From contig CALXHS010000058.1 of the NCBI GenBank assembly GCA_944388165.1, forward strand, positions 1 through 51,154: 51,154 nucleotides of DNA, read 5' to 3'. How positions within the stretch are numbered: the first letter of the stretch is position 1; each line of letters begins with the position of its first letter. The position numbers were made by a program, and so were the translations under genes. Source of the stretch: an uncultured Gemmiger sp. GTDB taxonomy: Bacteria > Bacillota > Clostridia > Oscillospirales > Ruminococcaceae. This document shows positions 1 to 8,440 of the stretch, piece after piece. The notes below the pieces were generated by a model. The model did no database searches and had not been told where the DNA came from. It saw only the letters and a program-made list of their open reading frames with translations.

Positions 1-2
1 AG

Positions 3-695
3 TGCCGCCGGGAACTGGAACTGCAGATGAAGCGGGAAGGCGAGAAGGCGGTCATGGATCTGGGCATCCACAGCCTGCATCCCGACCTGGTCAAGCTCAT
101 CGGCCGTCTGAAGTACCGCACCAGCTACGGCCAGAACGTGCTCAGCCACAGCCTGGAAGTGGCCTGGCTGGCCGGCCTGATGGCAGGCGAACTGGGCCTG
201 AACGTCCAGCAGGCCCGCCGTGCCGGTCTGCTGCATGACATTGGCAAGGCCCTGGACCACGAGATCGAGGGCAGCCACGTGCAGATCGGCGTGGACATCT
301 GCAAGAAGTACCGGGAAAATCCCGCTGTCATCCATGCCATTGAAGCTCACCACGGCGACGTGGAGCCCAAGACCCCCCTGGCATTCGTTATCATGGCGGC
401 CGACGCCATCAGCGCAGCCCGCCCCGGTGCCCGTCGGGAAAACATGGAAAGCTATATCAAGCGTCTGGAAACCCTGGAAAGCCTGTGCAACAGCTTTGAC
501 GGCGTGGACAGCTCCTACGCTGTGCAGGCAGGCCGTGAAGTGCGCATCCTGGTCCAGCCCGACAAAATCGGCGACGATCAGGTCATCCTGCTGGCCCGCA
601 GCATTGCCAAGAAGCTCGAGGACGAGCTGGATTACCCCGGTCAGATCAAGGTCAGCGTGATCCGCGAAAGCCGCGCCACCGAGTACGCGAAGTAA
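3..695 (+). CDS. rny: Ribonuclease Y, C-terminal part (5' end outside window)
   Basis: RNase Y is a membrane-anchored endoribonuclease that starts mRNA turnover in Firmicutes. The reading frame is open from base 3, so the transmembrane helix, coiled coil and KH domain lie upstream of the window. About 230 residues are visible and hold the whole HD hydrolase domain: [12 protein letters not shown] carries the His-Asp metal-binding pair, followed by AHHGD and [15 protein letters not shown], all typical of the family. The C-terminus ([15 protein letters not shown]) matches the normal end of RNase Y, so the 3' end is intact. A strong terminator follows at once, so this is the last gene of its transcript. 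Identification is confident; only the N-terminal half is unseen. Confidence 0.95.
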   Translation, partial: CRRELELQMKREGEKAVMDLGIHSLHPDLVKLIGRLKYRTSYGQNVLSHSLEVAWLAGLMAGELGLNVQQARRAGLLHDIGKALDHEIEGSHVQIGVDICKKYRENPAVIHAIEAHHGDVEPKTPLAFVIMAADAISAARPGARRENMESYIKRLETLESLCNSFDGVDSSYAVQAGREVRILVQPDKIGDDQVILLARSIAKKLEDELDYPGQIKVSVIRESRATEYAK

Positions 696-720
696 AAACC
701 GAACCCCCAAAGCAAAATCA

Positions 721-754
721 AACATCCCCGGCCGAATTTCGGCCGGGGATGTTT
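721..754. terminator. Bidirectional terminator between rny and the DUF624-like gene
   Basis: A perfect inverted repeat with arms CATCCCCGGCCGAA and TTCGGCCGGGGATG is flanked by A-runs on the left and T-runs on the right. It can therefore end the rightward rny transcript and the leftward transcript of the converging gene. Confidence 0.9.
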
Positions 755-824
755 TTGTGTGGCGGGGAATGGCAAGTAAAAACCGCGGTGCCGGAAGACA
801 TCGCGGTGAAGAAATCGGAATGGC

Positions 825-1619
825 TTATTCGTCGTTTTTCAGCTGCGCGTCCCGCATTTCCTTGATGGTGGCTTCCAGGTTGAAGCTCTTTTCCAAAGGA
901 ATGTAGATGATCAGCAGGCTGGGGACCATGGGTAGCCACAGGTTGGTGAAGGGGAACAGGTATACCGACAGGGGGAAGAAAAGGAGGAAGGCACCCCAGT
1001 ACACCACCTGCACCGCAATGGCACCCACGCTGCGGGGCAGATACCCCAAAAACAGCAGGATGGAATTTTTCAGGATTCCGGAAAGCGGCATGTCCAGCAG
1101 TGCCAACTGGGGAATGATGTAGGTCATCAGGCCCAGGATCAGCACCATACCGGCAATCAGGATGCCCCAGCTGACCACCGAGGAACCAAGGCTGTCCATA
1201 TGGAACAGGGTGAACACCTGCATGCCCAGGATCAGGCCGAACACGGCGCCCGGCAGCAGGCAGGCCTTGGCGTTGCGCTTCCAGGCGCGGCGGTAGGTGG
1301 GCCACCAGTACCCCGGTTCATCCCGCAGGCTGCGCAGGACGGTGTCCGCCATGCCGCACAGCTGGGGCGCGGCGATCATGCCGCCCACCAGACCGGCGAT
1401 GAACACAAAGATCAGCGCATGGGAAAGAACAGCCATGATGATGCCGAACAAAAAGGGGATCATGCTGATCGCAGCCAGAAAACCGGCCTTGAAAAAGGAC
1501 CAGAAGTCACGGCCCAGAATCTCGAACAGACGGAAAATACCCTTTTTGCGGGGCTCGTCCGGGCGCACACCCGGACCCGGACGGTTGTAGCCGCCGAAAA
1601 ACGAAGAAAAAATGGACAT
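825..1619 (-). CDS. YesL-like (DUF624) polytopic membrane protein
   Basis: A 264-residue membrane protein. After a basic, Pro/Gly-rich N-terminus (MSIFSSFFGGYNRPGPGVRP) come about five to six hydrophobic segments, starting near residue 45 (FWSFFKAGFLAAISMIPFLF). An FW...F segment followed by a SLRDE stretch between membrane segments is typical of the YesL/DUF624 family, whose biochemical role is not known. The start at 1619 is chosen because AGGAG lies 10 nt upstream; an upstream in-frame ATG at 1709 has no such site and would place the promoter inside the gene. The gene stands alone, divergent from the DUF3048 pair and converging on rny. Family assignment is by overall pattern and is moderate. 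Confidence 0.7.
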   Translation of the reverse strand: MSIFSSFFGGYNRPGPGVRPDEPRKKGIFRLFEILGRDFWSFFKAGFLAAISMIPFLFGIIMAVLSHALIFVFIAGLVGGMIAAPQLCGMADTVLRSLRDEPGYWWPTYRRAWKRNAKACLLPGAVFGLILGMQVFTLFHMDSLGSSVVSWGILIAGMVLILGLMTYIIPQLALLDMPLSGILKNSILLFLGYLPRSVGAIAVQVVYWGAFLLFFPLSVYLFPFTNLWLPMVPSLLIIYIPLEKSFNLEATIKEMRDAQLKNDE

Positions 1620-1656
1620 GATATACCTGTCTCCTTTTATGGACGTATCTTGCCCT

Positions 1657-1685
1657 ATTGTAACAGAATCGCCGGATTTGTACAA
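1657..1685 (-). promoter_or_regulatory. Sigma-A-type promoter for the DUF624-like gene
   Basis: On the minus strand TTGTAC is followed, after 17 nt, by TACAAT. The site lies about 40 nt upstream of the chosen start at 1619. Confidence 0.75.
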
Positions 1686-1735
1686 CAGTTTCTTATGGGT
1701 TGTGGTCACAGGGTTGTAAAATTCGCCGGGGCGGC

Positions 1736-1764
1736 TTTACAAACGGGGTAAAAAAAAGTACAAT
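1736..1764 (+). promoter_or_regulatory. Sigma-A-type promoter for the DUF3048 lipoprotein genes
   Basis: TTTACA, a 17-nt A-rich spacer, then TACAAT. It lies about 90 nt upstream of the first DUF3048 start and back-to-back with the minus-strand promoter at 1657-1685. Confidence 0.75.
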
Positions 1765-1853
1765 AAGGAGTATGACATTCCGGTTACAAAACAACCGGGC
1801 CGCGGGCGTTCCCTTGCGCCGCGAAAAGAAAACAGGAAAAGAGGATCAAGCCT

Positions 1854-3161
1854 ATGAAACGTACCCTCCTTTGTGTGCTGGCTGTTCTGATGGCCTGCAC
1901 CATGCTGGTGGCCTGCAAGAAGTCGGGCGGCGACACCACCACGTCGGAAAACCCTGCGGCGACCCAGGAGCCCGAGGCTACTCCGGAGCCGACCCTGCCC
2001 CCCTATGAGGCCAACGTTCTGACCGGCGAAGCCCAGGATGAAGACTATCCCGTGGGCCAGCGCATTACCGGTATCATGGTCAACAACATCACCGTGGCCC
2101 GTCCCCAGCGCGGTCTGTCCCGTGCCCAGATGCTGTTTGAGATCAAGGTGGAAGGCGGCATCACCCGCTTCATGGCCCTGTTCAACGACTACAACGACAT
2201 CGAGGAGATCGGACCCGTTCGCTCCGGCCGTGACCAGTTCTTCCAGCTGCTGCTTCCCTGGCAGGGCCTGTACGTCCATGAAGGCGAGAGCGTTTTCATG
2301 CGTCAGTACGCCACCGAATATGAATACGGCCTGCTGAACAACAACGACGGCGCCAACGGCTACCGCGACTACAACCGCGTGAACTGGCAGGGCCTGACCC
2401 ACGGCAACGGCCTGGCTCTGGAACACACCATGTACACCAGCGGTGAAAACATCAAGGCCTACATCGAAGACAACGATGTGGATATGAACCGCGATTACAA
2501 CTCCACCTTCTTCAACTTCGTGGACTACCGTACCAACGAGGTGCGCGACCTGTCCAACAGTGTGGACAGCGCTTACAGCGACAAGTATGGCCCCGTGGTG
2601 CAGAACGGCGAATATGTGGCCATCACCCATTCCCAGAGCTACAAGACCCGTTTCCTGTATGACTCTGCTTCCACCACCTACAAGATGCAGCAGTATTACT
2701 CCACCGACGGCTCCTGGCGTGATACCGTGGATGAAGAATACGACGAACAGCTGGCCTTCACCAACGTCATCATCCTGTACACCGACATGGCAGCCTATCC
2801 CGGCGACAGCCACGACATCCAGAACGTGGATTACGGCAACGGCGGCATCGGCTACTACTGCTACGGCGGCAAAATCGAAAAGATCTACTGGCAGAAGGGC
2901 ACCCCGCTGGAAGCCCTGCGCCTGTACTACCTCACCGAGGATGGCCAGTGCAGCGACCAGCAGCTGGATGTGAACATCGGCAAGAGCTATGTCACCGTTG
3001 TGGACATTGACGAAGCTGAAAAGCTGGAGACCGGCACCCTGGCGGACTATGACCTGGCCGCCAAGGACGAAGCTACCAGCGAAGCTGTGGTGAACGAGGA
3101 AGACGTGGAGGCCGGCGAGGGCGAGACCCTGGGCCAGTCTCTGGACGAAATCAACGGCTGA
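1854..3161 (+). CDS. DUF3048 (YerB-like) lipoprotein, first of two tandem copies
   Basis: A 435-residue exported lipoprotein. A lipoprotein signal peptide ends in the lipobox LVAC with the modified Cys at residue 21, followed by a Thr/Glu/Pro-rich linker to about residue 55. The body matches DUF3048 (YerB family): a GIMVNNITVARPQRGLS stretch, then FEIKVEGGITRFMALF and the hallmark IGPVRSGRDQF, then YVHEGES. A second domain (residues about 240-390) includes a TNVIILYTDM strand. Homologues are surface lipoproteins of unknown mechanism. An acidic tail (EEDVEAGEGE) closes the protein. A hairpin and 114 nt separate it from a diverged paralogue in the same direction, so the two are probably one operon. 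Confidence 0.88.
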   Translation: MKRTLLCVLAVLMACTMLVACKKSGGDTTTSENPAATQEPEATPEPTLPPYEANVLTGEAQDEDYPVGQRITGIMVNNITVARPQRGLSRAQMLFEIKVEGGITRFMALFNDYNDIEEIGPVRSGRDQFFQLLLPWQGLYVHEGESVFMRQYATEYEYGLLNNNDGANGYRDYNRVNWQGLTHGNGLALEHTMYTSGENIKAYIEDNDVDMNRDYNSTFFNFVDYRTNEVRDLSNSVDSAYSDKYGPVVQNGEYVAITHSQSYKTRFLYDSASTTYKMQQYYSTDGSWRDTVDEEYDEQLAFTNVIILYTDMAAYPGDSHDIQNVDYGNGGIGYYCYGGKIEKIYWQKGTPLEALRLYYLTEDGQCSDQQLDVNIGKSYVTVVDIDEAEKLETGTLADYDLAAKDEATSEAVVNEEDVEAGEGETLGQSLDEING

Positions 3162-3182
3162 ACCTGAACAATCGCAACAAGA

Positions 3183-3234
3183 AGGCGCACAGCCGCCGCC
3201 CGGCAGCGGGCAGGCCGTGCGCCTTTGCGGCTAT
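3183..3234 (+). other. Intergenic hairpin between the two DUF3048 genes
   Basis: AGGCGCAC near 3183 pairs with GTGCGCCT near 3225, around an inner GC-rich hairpin. Only three T residues follow, so it is at best a weak terminator. It could partly reduce expression of the downstream paralogue or act as an RNA-processing or stability element. Confidence 0.55.
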
Positions 3235-3275
3235 CTTCCGGGACTGCGCGTTCCGGCATTCACAGAGGAAAACGT

Positions 3276-4652
3276 ATGAGAAAATCCATCCGCATGGCCG
3301 CCGCCCTGCTTTCGGTCCTGATGCTGGCGGCCTGCTCTGCGCCCGGTTCCTCCGAACCGACGCAGACACCCGCCGCCTCTCCCACGGCCGAACCCACCCC
3401 CACACCGGCCCCGGCCAACAACACCAACCCCCTCACCGGTGAGACGACCGAGACCGACTACAACAACCAGCGCCCGGTGGCTGTCACCCTGCGCAACGGC
3501 GAAGGCTCCACCCCCCAGTGGGGCGTGAGCAAGGCCAATCTGCTGGTGGAAGGGGTCAGCGAAGGGTACGATACCACCCTGACCGCGGTGTTTGCCACCC
3601 GCAATGACATCAGCAAGGTGGGCCCGGTGGGCAAAGTCACCGACCTGGGCCTGCAGCTGGTGCTGCCCCTCAGCGCGGTGCCGGTGCACATCGGCAAAAC
3701 CACCTATGCTTCCAACCTGCTGAATGTCCTGACCTACCAGGATATGGACGGGCTGAACGTGGGCACTTCCGGTATGGCCTTTGATTCCGACCGCTACGCC
3801 AGCGGTTACCGGGAGGAAAATTGCTGGTACACCACCGCCGACCTCATCACCGCGGGGCTGGCCAATTACAGCATGGACACCACCGGGGCCAACATGCCCC
3901 TGTTCCACTTCGAGGAGCGACCCGCCCCCGAAAGCCAGAACGGCGCCAATCTGTATATCACCTTTTCCCAGACGGCGGGGGCCGAGCTGAAATATGACAC
4001 AGCCACCGGTCTGTACCTGCGCCACAATTTCGACGGCACTCCCACTATGGACGCGGACAGCGGCCAGCAGGCTTCCTTCAAGAATGTGCTGGTGCTCTAT
4101 GCTTCCAGCGGCGTGAAGGACGACGGTTACACCCGCCAGTATGATATGAACGGCGGCACCGGTCTGTACCTCACCGACGGTGCCTGGCAGGAGATCCGCT
4201 GGACCAAGGGGGATGCCACCGCGCCCCTTTCTCTTACCGATACTTCCGGCGCCACACTGGCCGTCAATCCCGGAAAGACCTATCTGGCAGTCTGGGGCGG
4301 TTATTACGGTCAGGCCCTGCAGCTGTTTGCTTCCGACGGCACCGAGCAGACCCTGCCGGCGGAACCGGCCCTGCTGGAAAGCGGCGTATCTGATGAAGCT
4401 GCCGAGGCTGCCCAGGCAAATCAGGATATCGAAAATGCCTACCTGGCTGCCCAGACGGAACTGGCAGCCGCCCAGCAGGCGGTGACCGATGCCGCTGCCA
4501 CCGAGGATACCTCCGACGATGAAGCCGCAGCCCAGCGGCTGACCGCCGCCACGGATGCCCTGGCCACGGCCCAGGCCGCTTATGAAGCGGTCTTCGGTAC
4601 GCCCACCCCTGCCCCGGAAGGGGATACGGCGGAATCCCAGCCTACCGAATAA
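3276..4652 (+). CDS. DUF3048 (YerB-like) lipoprotein, second diverged copy with Ala-rich tail
   Basis: A 458-residue lipoprotein. The signal peptide ends in LAAC with the lipid Cys at residue 20, followed by a Thr/Pro-rich linker of TPAPAN type. The start at 3276 is chosen because AGAGGA precedes it and it begins the signal peptide; an earlier in-frame ATG would put basic residues ahead of it. The DUF3048 core is recognisable (NPLTGETTETDYNNQRPVAV, then VGPVGKVTDLGLQLVLPL), but the GPVRSxR signature of its neighbour is changed to GPVGKVTD. After about residue 375 it carries an Ala-rich, heptad-like helix (AQTELAAAQQAVTDAA) and an acidic Pro-rich end that the first copy lacks. This looks like duplication followed by divergence. 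Function is unknown. Confidence 0.82.
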   Translation: MRKSIRMAAALLSVLMLAACSAPGSSEPTQTPAASPTAEPTPTPAPANNTNPLTGETTETDYNNQRPVAVTLRNGEGSTPQWGVSKANLLVEGVSEGYDTTLTAVFATRNDISKVGPVGKVTDLGLQLVLPLSAVPVHIGKTTYASNLLNVLTYQDMDGLNVGTSGMAFDSDRYASGYREENCWYTTADLITAGLANYSMDTTGANMPLFHFEERPAPESQNGANLYITFSQTAGAELKYDTATGLYLRHNFDGTPTMDADSGQQASFKNVLVLYASSGVKDDGYTRQYDMNGGTGLYLTDGAWQEIRWTKGDATAPLSLTDTSGATLAVNPGKTYLAVWGGYYGQALQLFASDGTEQTLPAEPALLESGVSDEAAEAAQANQDIENAYLAAQTELAAAQQAVTDAAATEDTSDDEAAAQRLTAATDALATAQAAYEAVFGTPTPAPEGDTAESQPTE

Positions 4653-4662
4653 CTTCACAACA

Positions 4663-4700
4663 AAAAGTGCCCCGGCAGCACAGGCTGCCGGGGCACTTTT
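4663..4700. terminator. Bidirectional terminator
   Basis: AAAAGTGCCCCGGCAGC pairs perfectly with GCTGCCGGGGCACTTTT around a 4-nt loop. It serves both the DUF3048 operon and the converging phosphatase gene. Confidence 0.92.
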
Positions 4701-4720
4701 CGCTTTGCTGTGGGGAAAAC

Positions 4721-5347
4721 TCAGTCCAGGTATCCCCGGGGCACCACGTCGTAGGCTTCGGCCAGGTGGTCCCGCATCCACATGGCGGCGTCCAGCCGCA
4801 GGCTGTACCCGCAGCCCGGGTCGGTCATCCACTCTTCGGGATGGCGCTGGGGCAGGGCGTGGCGGGCCAGCATGTTCAGGATCACACCGCCGTGGGTCAC
4901 ACAGGCGGCTTCCTCGGTGTGGGTCTTGAGCATGAACTCGAACAGCTTCATCAGCATACTGCCAGAACGCTCGGCAAAAGCCTGGCGGCTTTCGGCCCCT
5001 TCGGGCACCGTTTCGCTGGTGGGGTCCATCCAGGCGGCAAAAGCCGGATCTTTGGCCAGTTCGGTGAGAGGTCGGTTCTCAAACACGCCGAAGCCCATCT
5101 CCCGCAGATCCTGCAGGGCGATGGTGCGCACGCCGGGATACAGGATCTCGGAGGTCTCCTTGGCGCGCAGCAGGGGAGAGGTGAACACCAGCCCCACCTG
5201 GGGATACTCAAACTGCTGTTTCAGCTGCAAAAGGTCGGCGCGGCCTTCCTCACAAAGAGGCAGGTCGGTGCCGCTGCCGATGTAGCGGCCTTCCAGGTTG
5301 CCGGCGGTCAGGCCGTGACGGATGAGATGAAGTTTGTAGTATTTCAA
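4721..5347 (-). CDS. Histidine phosphatase family protein (phosphoglycerate mutase superfamily)
   Basis: A 208-residue protein with the RHG catalytic signature at residues 10-12 (LHLIRHGLTAGN), a downstream FTSPLLRAKETSEIL segment that supplies a phosphate-binding Arg, a catalytic-acid region at LREMGFGVFEN, and the second His in CVTHGGVILNM. This is the complete histidine phosphatase set. Substrate is not predictable; relatives include alpha-ribazole phosphatase (CobC) and broad phosphatases, but no cobalamin genes are nearby. The start codon is TTG at 5345-5347, supported by AGGAGGG eight nt upstream, and no ATG fits. The gene is monocistronic and divergent from an XRE regulator; its promoter is less clear than that of the regulator. 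Confidence 0.87.
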   Translation of the reverse strand: MKYYKLHLIRHGLTAGNLEGRYIGSGTDLPLCEEGRADLLQLKQQFEYPQVGLVFTSPLLRAKETSEILYPGVRTIALQDLREMGFGVFENRPLTELAKDPAFAAWMDPTSETVPEGAESRQAFAERSGSMLMKLFEFMLKTHTEEAACVTHGGVILNMLARHALPQRHPEEWMTDPGCGYSLRLDAAMWMRDHLAEAYDVVPRGYLD

Positions 5348-5558
5348 AATGCGTCCCTCCTGTGGGAAAAATCGCGCTCCGAAAAGGAAAATAAATTATT
5401 ACAAAATAGTTACAATTTGGAGAATTTTCCGCCCTTGCCAGAATTTGGGGGCACAATATTTGCAACTTGCCTTTGCATGGGGAACCAATATCTAGTTTGC
5501 GGCGAACCGGTTTGCACAAAATGCCGGAAATTGGCCAAAAAACTTGGCGAAAATGGGC

Positions 5559-5587
5559 TTTACAAAGCGTTTTTTCGCAGATATAAT
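5559..5587 (+). promoter_or_regulatory. Strong promoter for the XRE regulator
   Basis: TTTACA, exactly 17 nt, then a perfect TATAAT. It lies about 35 nt upstream of the start, giving a short leader. The 275-nt gap is much more AT-rich than the flanking genes. Confidence 0.85.
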
Positions 5588-5622
5588 CAACACTATGTAA
5601 TGAGTGTGAAGGACGGAACAAC

Positions 5623-6312
5623 ATGGCAATGGAATTCAACCGAATCATCACCCTGCTGCGGAAAGAACGGGGCATCACCCAGAAACAGGCAGCCGGAGAC
5701 CTGGGCATCAGCCAGGCCCAGCTTTCCCATTATGAAAAGGGAATCCGGGAATGCGGCCTGGAATTCGTGGTGCAGGTGGCCGATTATTACGGTGTTTCCT
5801 GTGATTATCTGTTGGGGCGCAGCGCCGAGCGCAGCGGCCAGACCATCACGGTGGAGGACCTGCCCGAAGGCAGTGCCACTTCCGGCAGCGTCTACCGCGG
5901 CAGTGTTCTGCCCACCATGTATAAAAAGCTCATCGAAAACTCGCTGGATATCCTTTTTGATAAACTGGACCAGTGCCGGGACAAGCGGGTGGTGGTGGCG
6001 GTCAGCAACTATCTGATGCTGGCCGTCTACGGCATGTTCCGCCAGCTGTACCAGGCCGCGCCCAAGAACGTGGCCAGCCTGTTCCGAGTCAGCCCGGCCC
6101 GGTGGCAGCATGCCGCCGACGCCGCCATGGCTGCCCAGCAGGGGGAACTGGCCGCGGTGCTGGCCGGTGAGGACAAGGAAGGCCCCGCCCCCGACCCGGC
6201 GGTGTTCAGCATGACCACCGAGAGCCTGGCCCGGGAATACCCCCGCCATGCCACCAGCCTGATGAATCTGGTGAAAAACAGCGAGGAAGCGGTGCGCGAA
6301 CTGCAGCGCTGA
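5623..6312 (+). CDS. XRE-family transcriptional regulator with an uncharacterised C-terminal domain
   Basis: A 229-residue protein. Residues about 7-62 form a Cro/CI-type helix-turn-helix: LLRKERGITQKQAAGDLGIS, then QAQLSHYEKG as recognition helix, then VQVADYYGVSCDYLLGR, the standard ending of such domains. The remaining 160 residues are mostly helical, contain conserved-looking stretches (YRGSVLPTMYKKLIENSLD and YLMLAVYGMFRQLYQ) and no recognised domain; they may dimerise or sense a ligand. AAGGA lies 9 nt upstream of the ATG. The gene converges on the AbrB-type gene. DNA binding is confident, the regulon is unknown. It could control itself or the divergent phosphatase. Confidence 0.85.
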   Translation: MAMEFNRIITLLRKERGITQKQAAGDLGISQAQLSHYEKGIRECGLEFVVQVADYYGVSCDYLLGRSAERSGQTITVEDLPEGSATSGSVYRGSVLPTMYKKLIENSLDILFDKLDQCRDKRVVVAVSNYLMLAVYGMFRQLYQAAPKNVASLFRVSPARWQHAADAAMAAQQGELAAVLAGEDKEGPAPDPAVFSMTTESLAREYPRHATSLMNLVKNSEEAVRELQR

Positions 6313-6324
6313 TCTTTTTACAGA

Positions 6325-6356
6325 TTACAGAGAAGCCAGGTTACAGAGAAGCCAGG
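6325..6356. repeat. 16-bp perfect tandem duplication spanning a stop codon
   Basis: The unit TTACAGAGAAGCCAGG occurs at 6325-6340 and again at 6341-6356. Read on the minus strand it encodes the last four residues of the AbrB-type protein (LASL) plus its TAA stop, then repeats the same bases after the stop. Confidence 0.9.
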
Positions 6357-6592
6357 GCCCGGCGGCAGGCGCCGCAGACGGGCTTGCCGTGGAACACCAC
6401 CACATCGTCAGACACATCGCCGCAGAATTCGCAGCAGCCTGCCGGGCGGTATTTGCGCAGGATGATGCAGTCTCCGTCGGTCATGATCTCCAACGGTGTT
6501 TCGGGTGTGACGCCGAACTGTTTGCGCAGGTCCTTGGGCAGCACAATGCGCCCCAGACCGTCCACATTGCGGATGATGCCTGTCGATTTCAT
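6341..6592 (-). CDS. AbrB-type DNA-binding regulator with C-terminal zinc-knuckle
   Basis: A compact 83-residue protein. The N-terminal 45 residues are a SpoVT/AbrB swapped-hairpin domain: MKSTGIIRNVDGLGRIVLPK, then DLRKQFGVTPETPLEI and GDCIILRKY. The tail carries CEFC and CGAC pairs about 18 residues apart, a likely zinc ribbon seen in many clostridial AbrB-like proteins. The start at 6592 has GGGAGG upstream; longer readings extend through the promoter. AbrB-family proteins bind DNA as dimers or tetramers and control stationary-phase or transition-state genes; the target here is unknown. The last four codons and stop are duplicated just downstream (see repeat), which does not alter the protein. 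Confidence 0.9.
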   Translation of the reverse strand: MKSTGIIRNVDGLGRIVLPKDLRKQFGVTPETPLEIMTDGDCIILRKYRPAGCCEFCGDVSDDVVVFHGKPVCGACRRALASL

Positions 6593-6710
6593 ACTGGGTT
6601 CCCTCCCACTCCACGCCCACCGGGAAAAACCACGGATCAAGGCGCTATTTGGCGGCCGAAACTCTATATTTGCCGTCGAATGGTGACGGCGGCCGCAACT
6701 TCTTGTGGAT

Positions 6711-6739
6711 AGTATACGATATTTTGGAAGATTTGTCAA
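6711..6739 (-). promoter_or_regulatory. Strong promoter for the AbrB-type regulator
   Basis: On the minus strand a perfect TTGACA, 17 nt, then TATACT. It leaves a leader of about 110 nt before the start codon, long enough to hold extra control. Confidence 0.87.
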
Positions 6740-6778
6740 TATTTGGAAATAAAACCAGACTCCTGGATTTTTGTGCAA

Positions 6779-6815
6779 AAAACTGCCGTCCCGCATTATG
6801 CGGGGCGGCAGTTTT
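6779..6815 (-). terminator. Terminator of the sigma/DUF4179 operon
   Basis: Arms AAAACTGCCG...CGGCAGTTTT form a long stem with one wobble pair and T-runs on both sides. It lies 33 nt beyond the stop of the DUF4179-type gene on the minus strand. Confidence 0.85.
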
Positions 6816-6847
6816 CCTGTATTGGCCCGAAAGGATTGTGTCGGGAA

Positions 6848-8440
6848 TCAGTTCCCGGCGGTCAGGGGCAGGGTCAGGCTGTGGGCGGTGTCTGCCTCAT
6901 AGCCGGGCTCGAAGTAATAACGCCAGGTGGTGATGGATTCCAGCTCCTCGTCGGTGGCTGCGTAGTAGTCCAGGCGGCAGCTCCACACGCCGGTCTTGGG
7001 GTCCACGGTGGCGCTGGACATGGCGCTGTGGCCGTTGATGGTGGTTACCAGGTCATCATCGTCGGGGATGATCTCGTTGGCGTTGGACAGCCCGTAGGGA
7101 ACCATCTCATAGCTGATGGACCCGTTCTCCACCTTGTAATTGCGCACGGTGAAGCCGCTCACATCGGTGGTGGCCACGGTCACACCGGCTTTCATCTCCT
7201 CGGTGGTCAGGGTGCGTTCCTGGGAGTCGTATTCCCCCTTGTGCACCACCGGGGTCAGGGTCAGTTCGGTGGCGCCGTCCGCCGGAGCGGTGACATTATA
7301 GGCAGCAGCTCCGCTGCGGGCATAATACCCCTGGGTGTGGATGGTGTACAATTCCTTGCCGGTGTTGTCGGTGATCAGGAGCAGACCGGGGAACAATCCT
7401 GCGGTACTGCCTGTCACGGTGGTGTTGTCCGGTTCCAGACCGGCCGGGTCATCCCCGAAATCCACCACCATCACCCCGCCCACCGGGCCGAAAGCCAGGC
7501 GCCGCAGGCGCAGGGGCGCGTCTATGACCACTTTGCCCTCCAGGTCTGCGGTGTAGGTCTGCCCCATGTCGTAGATGCCGGGCTGGGCGCTCAGGCTCTG
7601 GGCCCGCACCTGGGCGGCGTCCAGGGTGAAGGTGAAGGACCAGCTTCCGTCCACACCTAAAGCGTTGTAGCATTCGTCCAGATCAACGGTCAGGGTGTCA
7701 CCCTCCGGCAGGTCGATGAGGCTGTAATGCACCCAGACCTGCAGGGTGTTGTCGTCCACCCGGTAGAAGTCCTGCACCTGATAGCTGGCCGAGCAGACCG
7801 CCTGACCGTTGATCAGGGGGCCCTGGCCGATATCACCGTCAAAGGTGGGCATCCAGCCCAGCAGAGCGCTCAGCTCGCTCTGGCCGAAATAGTCGCTGCC
7901 CCCCGGACGGTCCAGCAGGTCAGGGATCAGGTTGTCCTTGCGGATGGTCAAAAACAGGTTCATGGCCGCAGTATCCATGGAAACGCTCTCCAGCGTCATG
8001 GAAAGCCCGTTGCTTTCGCAGGTCTGGCCGATGGTCACGGTGTGGGCGGCCATGGCTTCGGCGGCGGTGGAAAAGCTGCCGTGGGGGGCGTCCAGGGCGC
8101 TCTCGGCGGTGGCCGGGTCGGGAGCGTTGTTGAAGAACCCGATCTCACCCTTGCCCAGCTGCAGCAGGGCGGGTCCTACTGCAGCCACACCCAGGGAGAG
8201 AGCGCACACCGCCGCCACAGCCGCCGCAAAAACGCCCGCTTTGCGCAGGGGACGGCGGGGGACCTTGTGCAGCACCGGGGCGTTATAGGACGCTTTTTCG
8301 GTCTGCGGGGGTTCCAGCCCGGCTTTCTCACAGGCCGTGGCCAGAATGCGGTCCCGCTGGTCGCTGGTCAAAGGCGCCTGGGCGGCGGGCATCCCGCTCA
8401 GGCGGTTTTCCAGGGAATGGGTATGTTCTGTCTTACGCAT
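6848..8440 (-). CDS. Membrane-anchored DUF4179-type protein, probable anti-sigma partner of the ECF factor
   Basis: A 530-residue single-pass membrane protein. The cytoplasmic N-terminus (about 65 residues, including SDQRDRILATACEKAGLEPP) is followed by RRPLRKAGVF and one transmembrane helix at about 68-90, then about 440 extracellular residues rich in beta strands and Thr/Asp. The architecture (short inside domain, one helix, large outside domain, gene overlapping an ECF sigma gene) is that of clostridial DUF4179 proteins, many of which act as anti-sigma factors. The start at 8440 has GGGAGGAG upstream and overlaps the sigma gene stop (ATGCGTAA), so translation is coupled. The anti-sigma role is inferred from context; the sensed signal is unknown. 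Confidence 0.78.
   Translation of the reverse strand: MRKTEHTHSLENRLSGMPAAQAPLTSDQRDRILATACEKAGLEPPQTEKASYNAPVLHKVPRRPLRKAGVFAAAVAAVCALSLGVAAVGPALLQLGKGEIGFFNNAPDPATAESALDAPHGSFSTAAEAMAAHTVTIGQTCESNGLSMTLESVSMDTAAMNLFLTIRKDNLIPDLLDRPGGSDYFGQSELSALLGWMPTFDGDIGQGPLINGQAVCSASYQVQDFYRVDDNTLQVWVHYSLIDLPEGDTLTVDLDECYNALGVDGSWSFTFTLDAAQVRAQSLSAQPGIYDMGQTYTADLEGKVVIDAPLRLRRLAFGPVGGVMVVDFGDDPAGLEPDNTTVTGSTAGLFPGLLLITDNTGKELYTIHTQGYYARSGAAAYNVTAPADGATELTLTPVVHKGEYDSQERTLTTEEMKAGVTVATTDVSGFTVRNYKVENGSISYEMVPYGLSNANEIIPDDDDLVTTINGHSAMSSATVDPKTGVWSCRLDYYAATDEELESITTWRYYFEPGYEADTAHSLTLPLTAGN

Noticed and set aside
3231..4832. 533-residue minus-strand frame opposite the second DUF3048 gene
   Set aside because: It crosses a perfect bidirectional terminator and overlaps two real genes; composition is Gly/His/Val-rich as expected for antisense.
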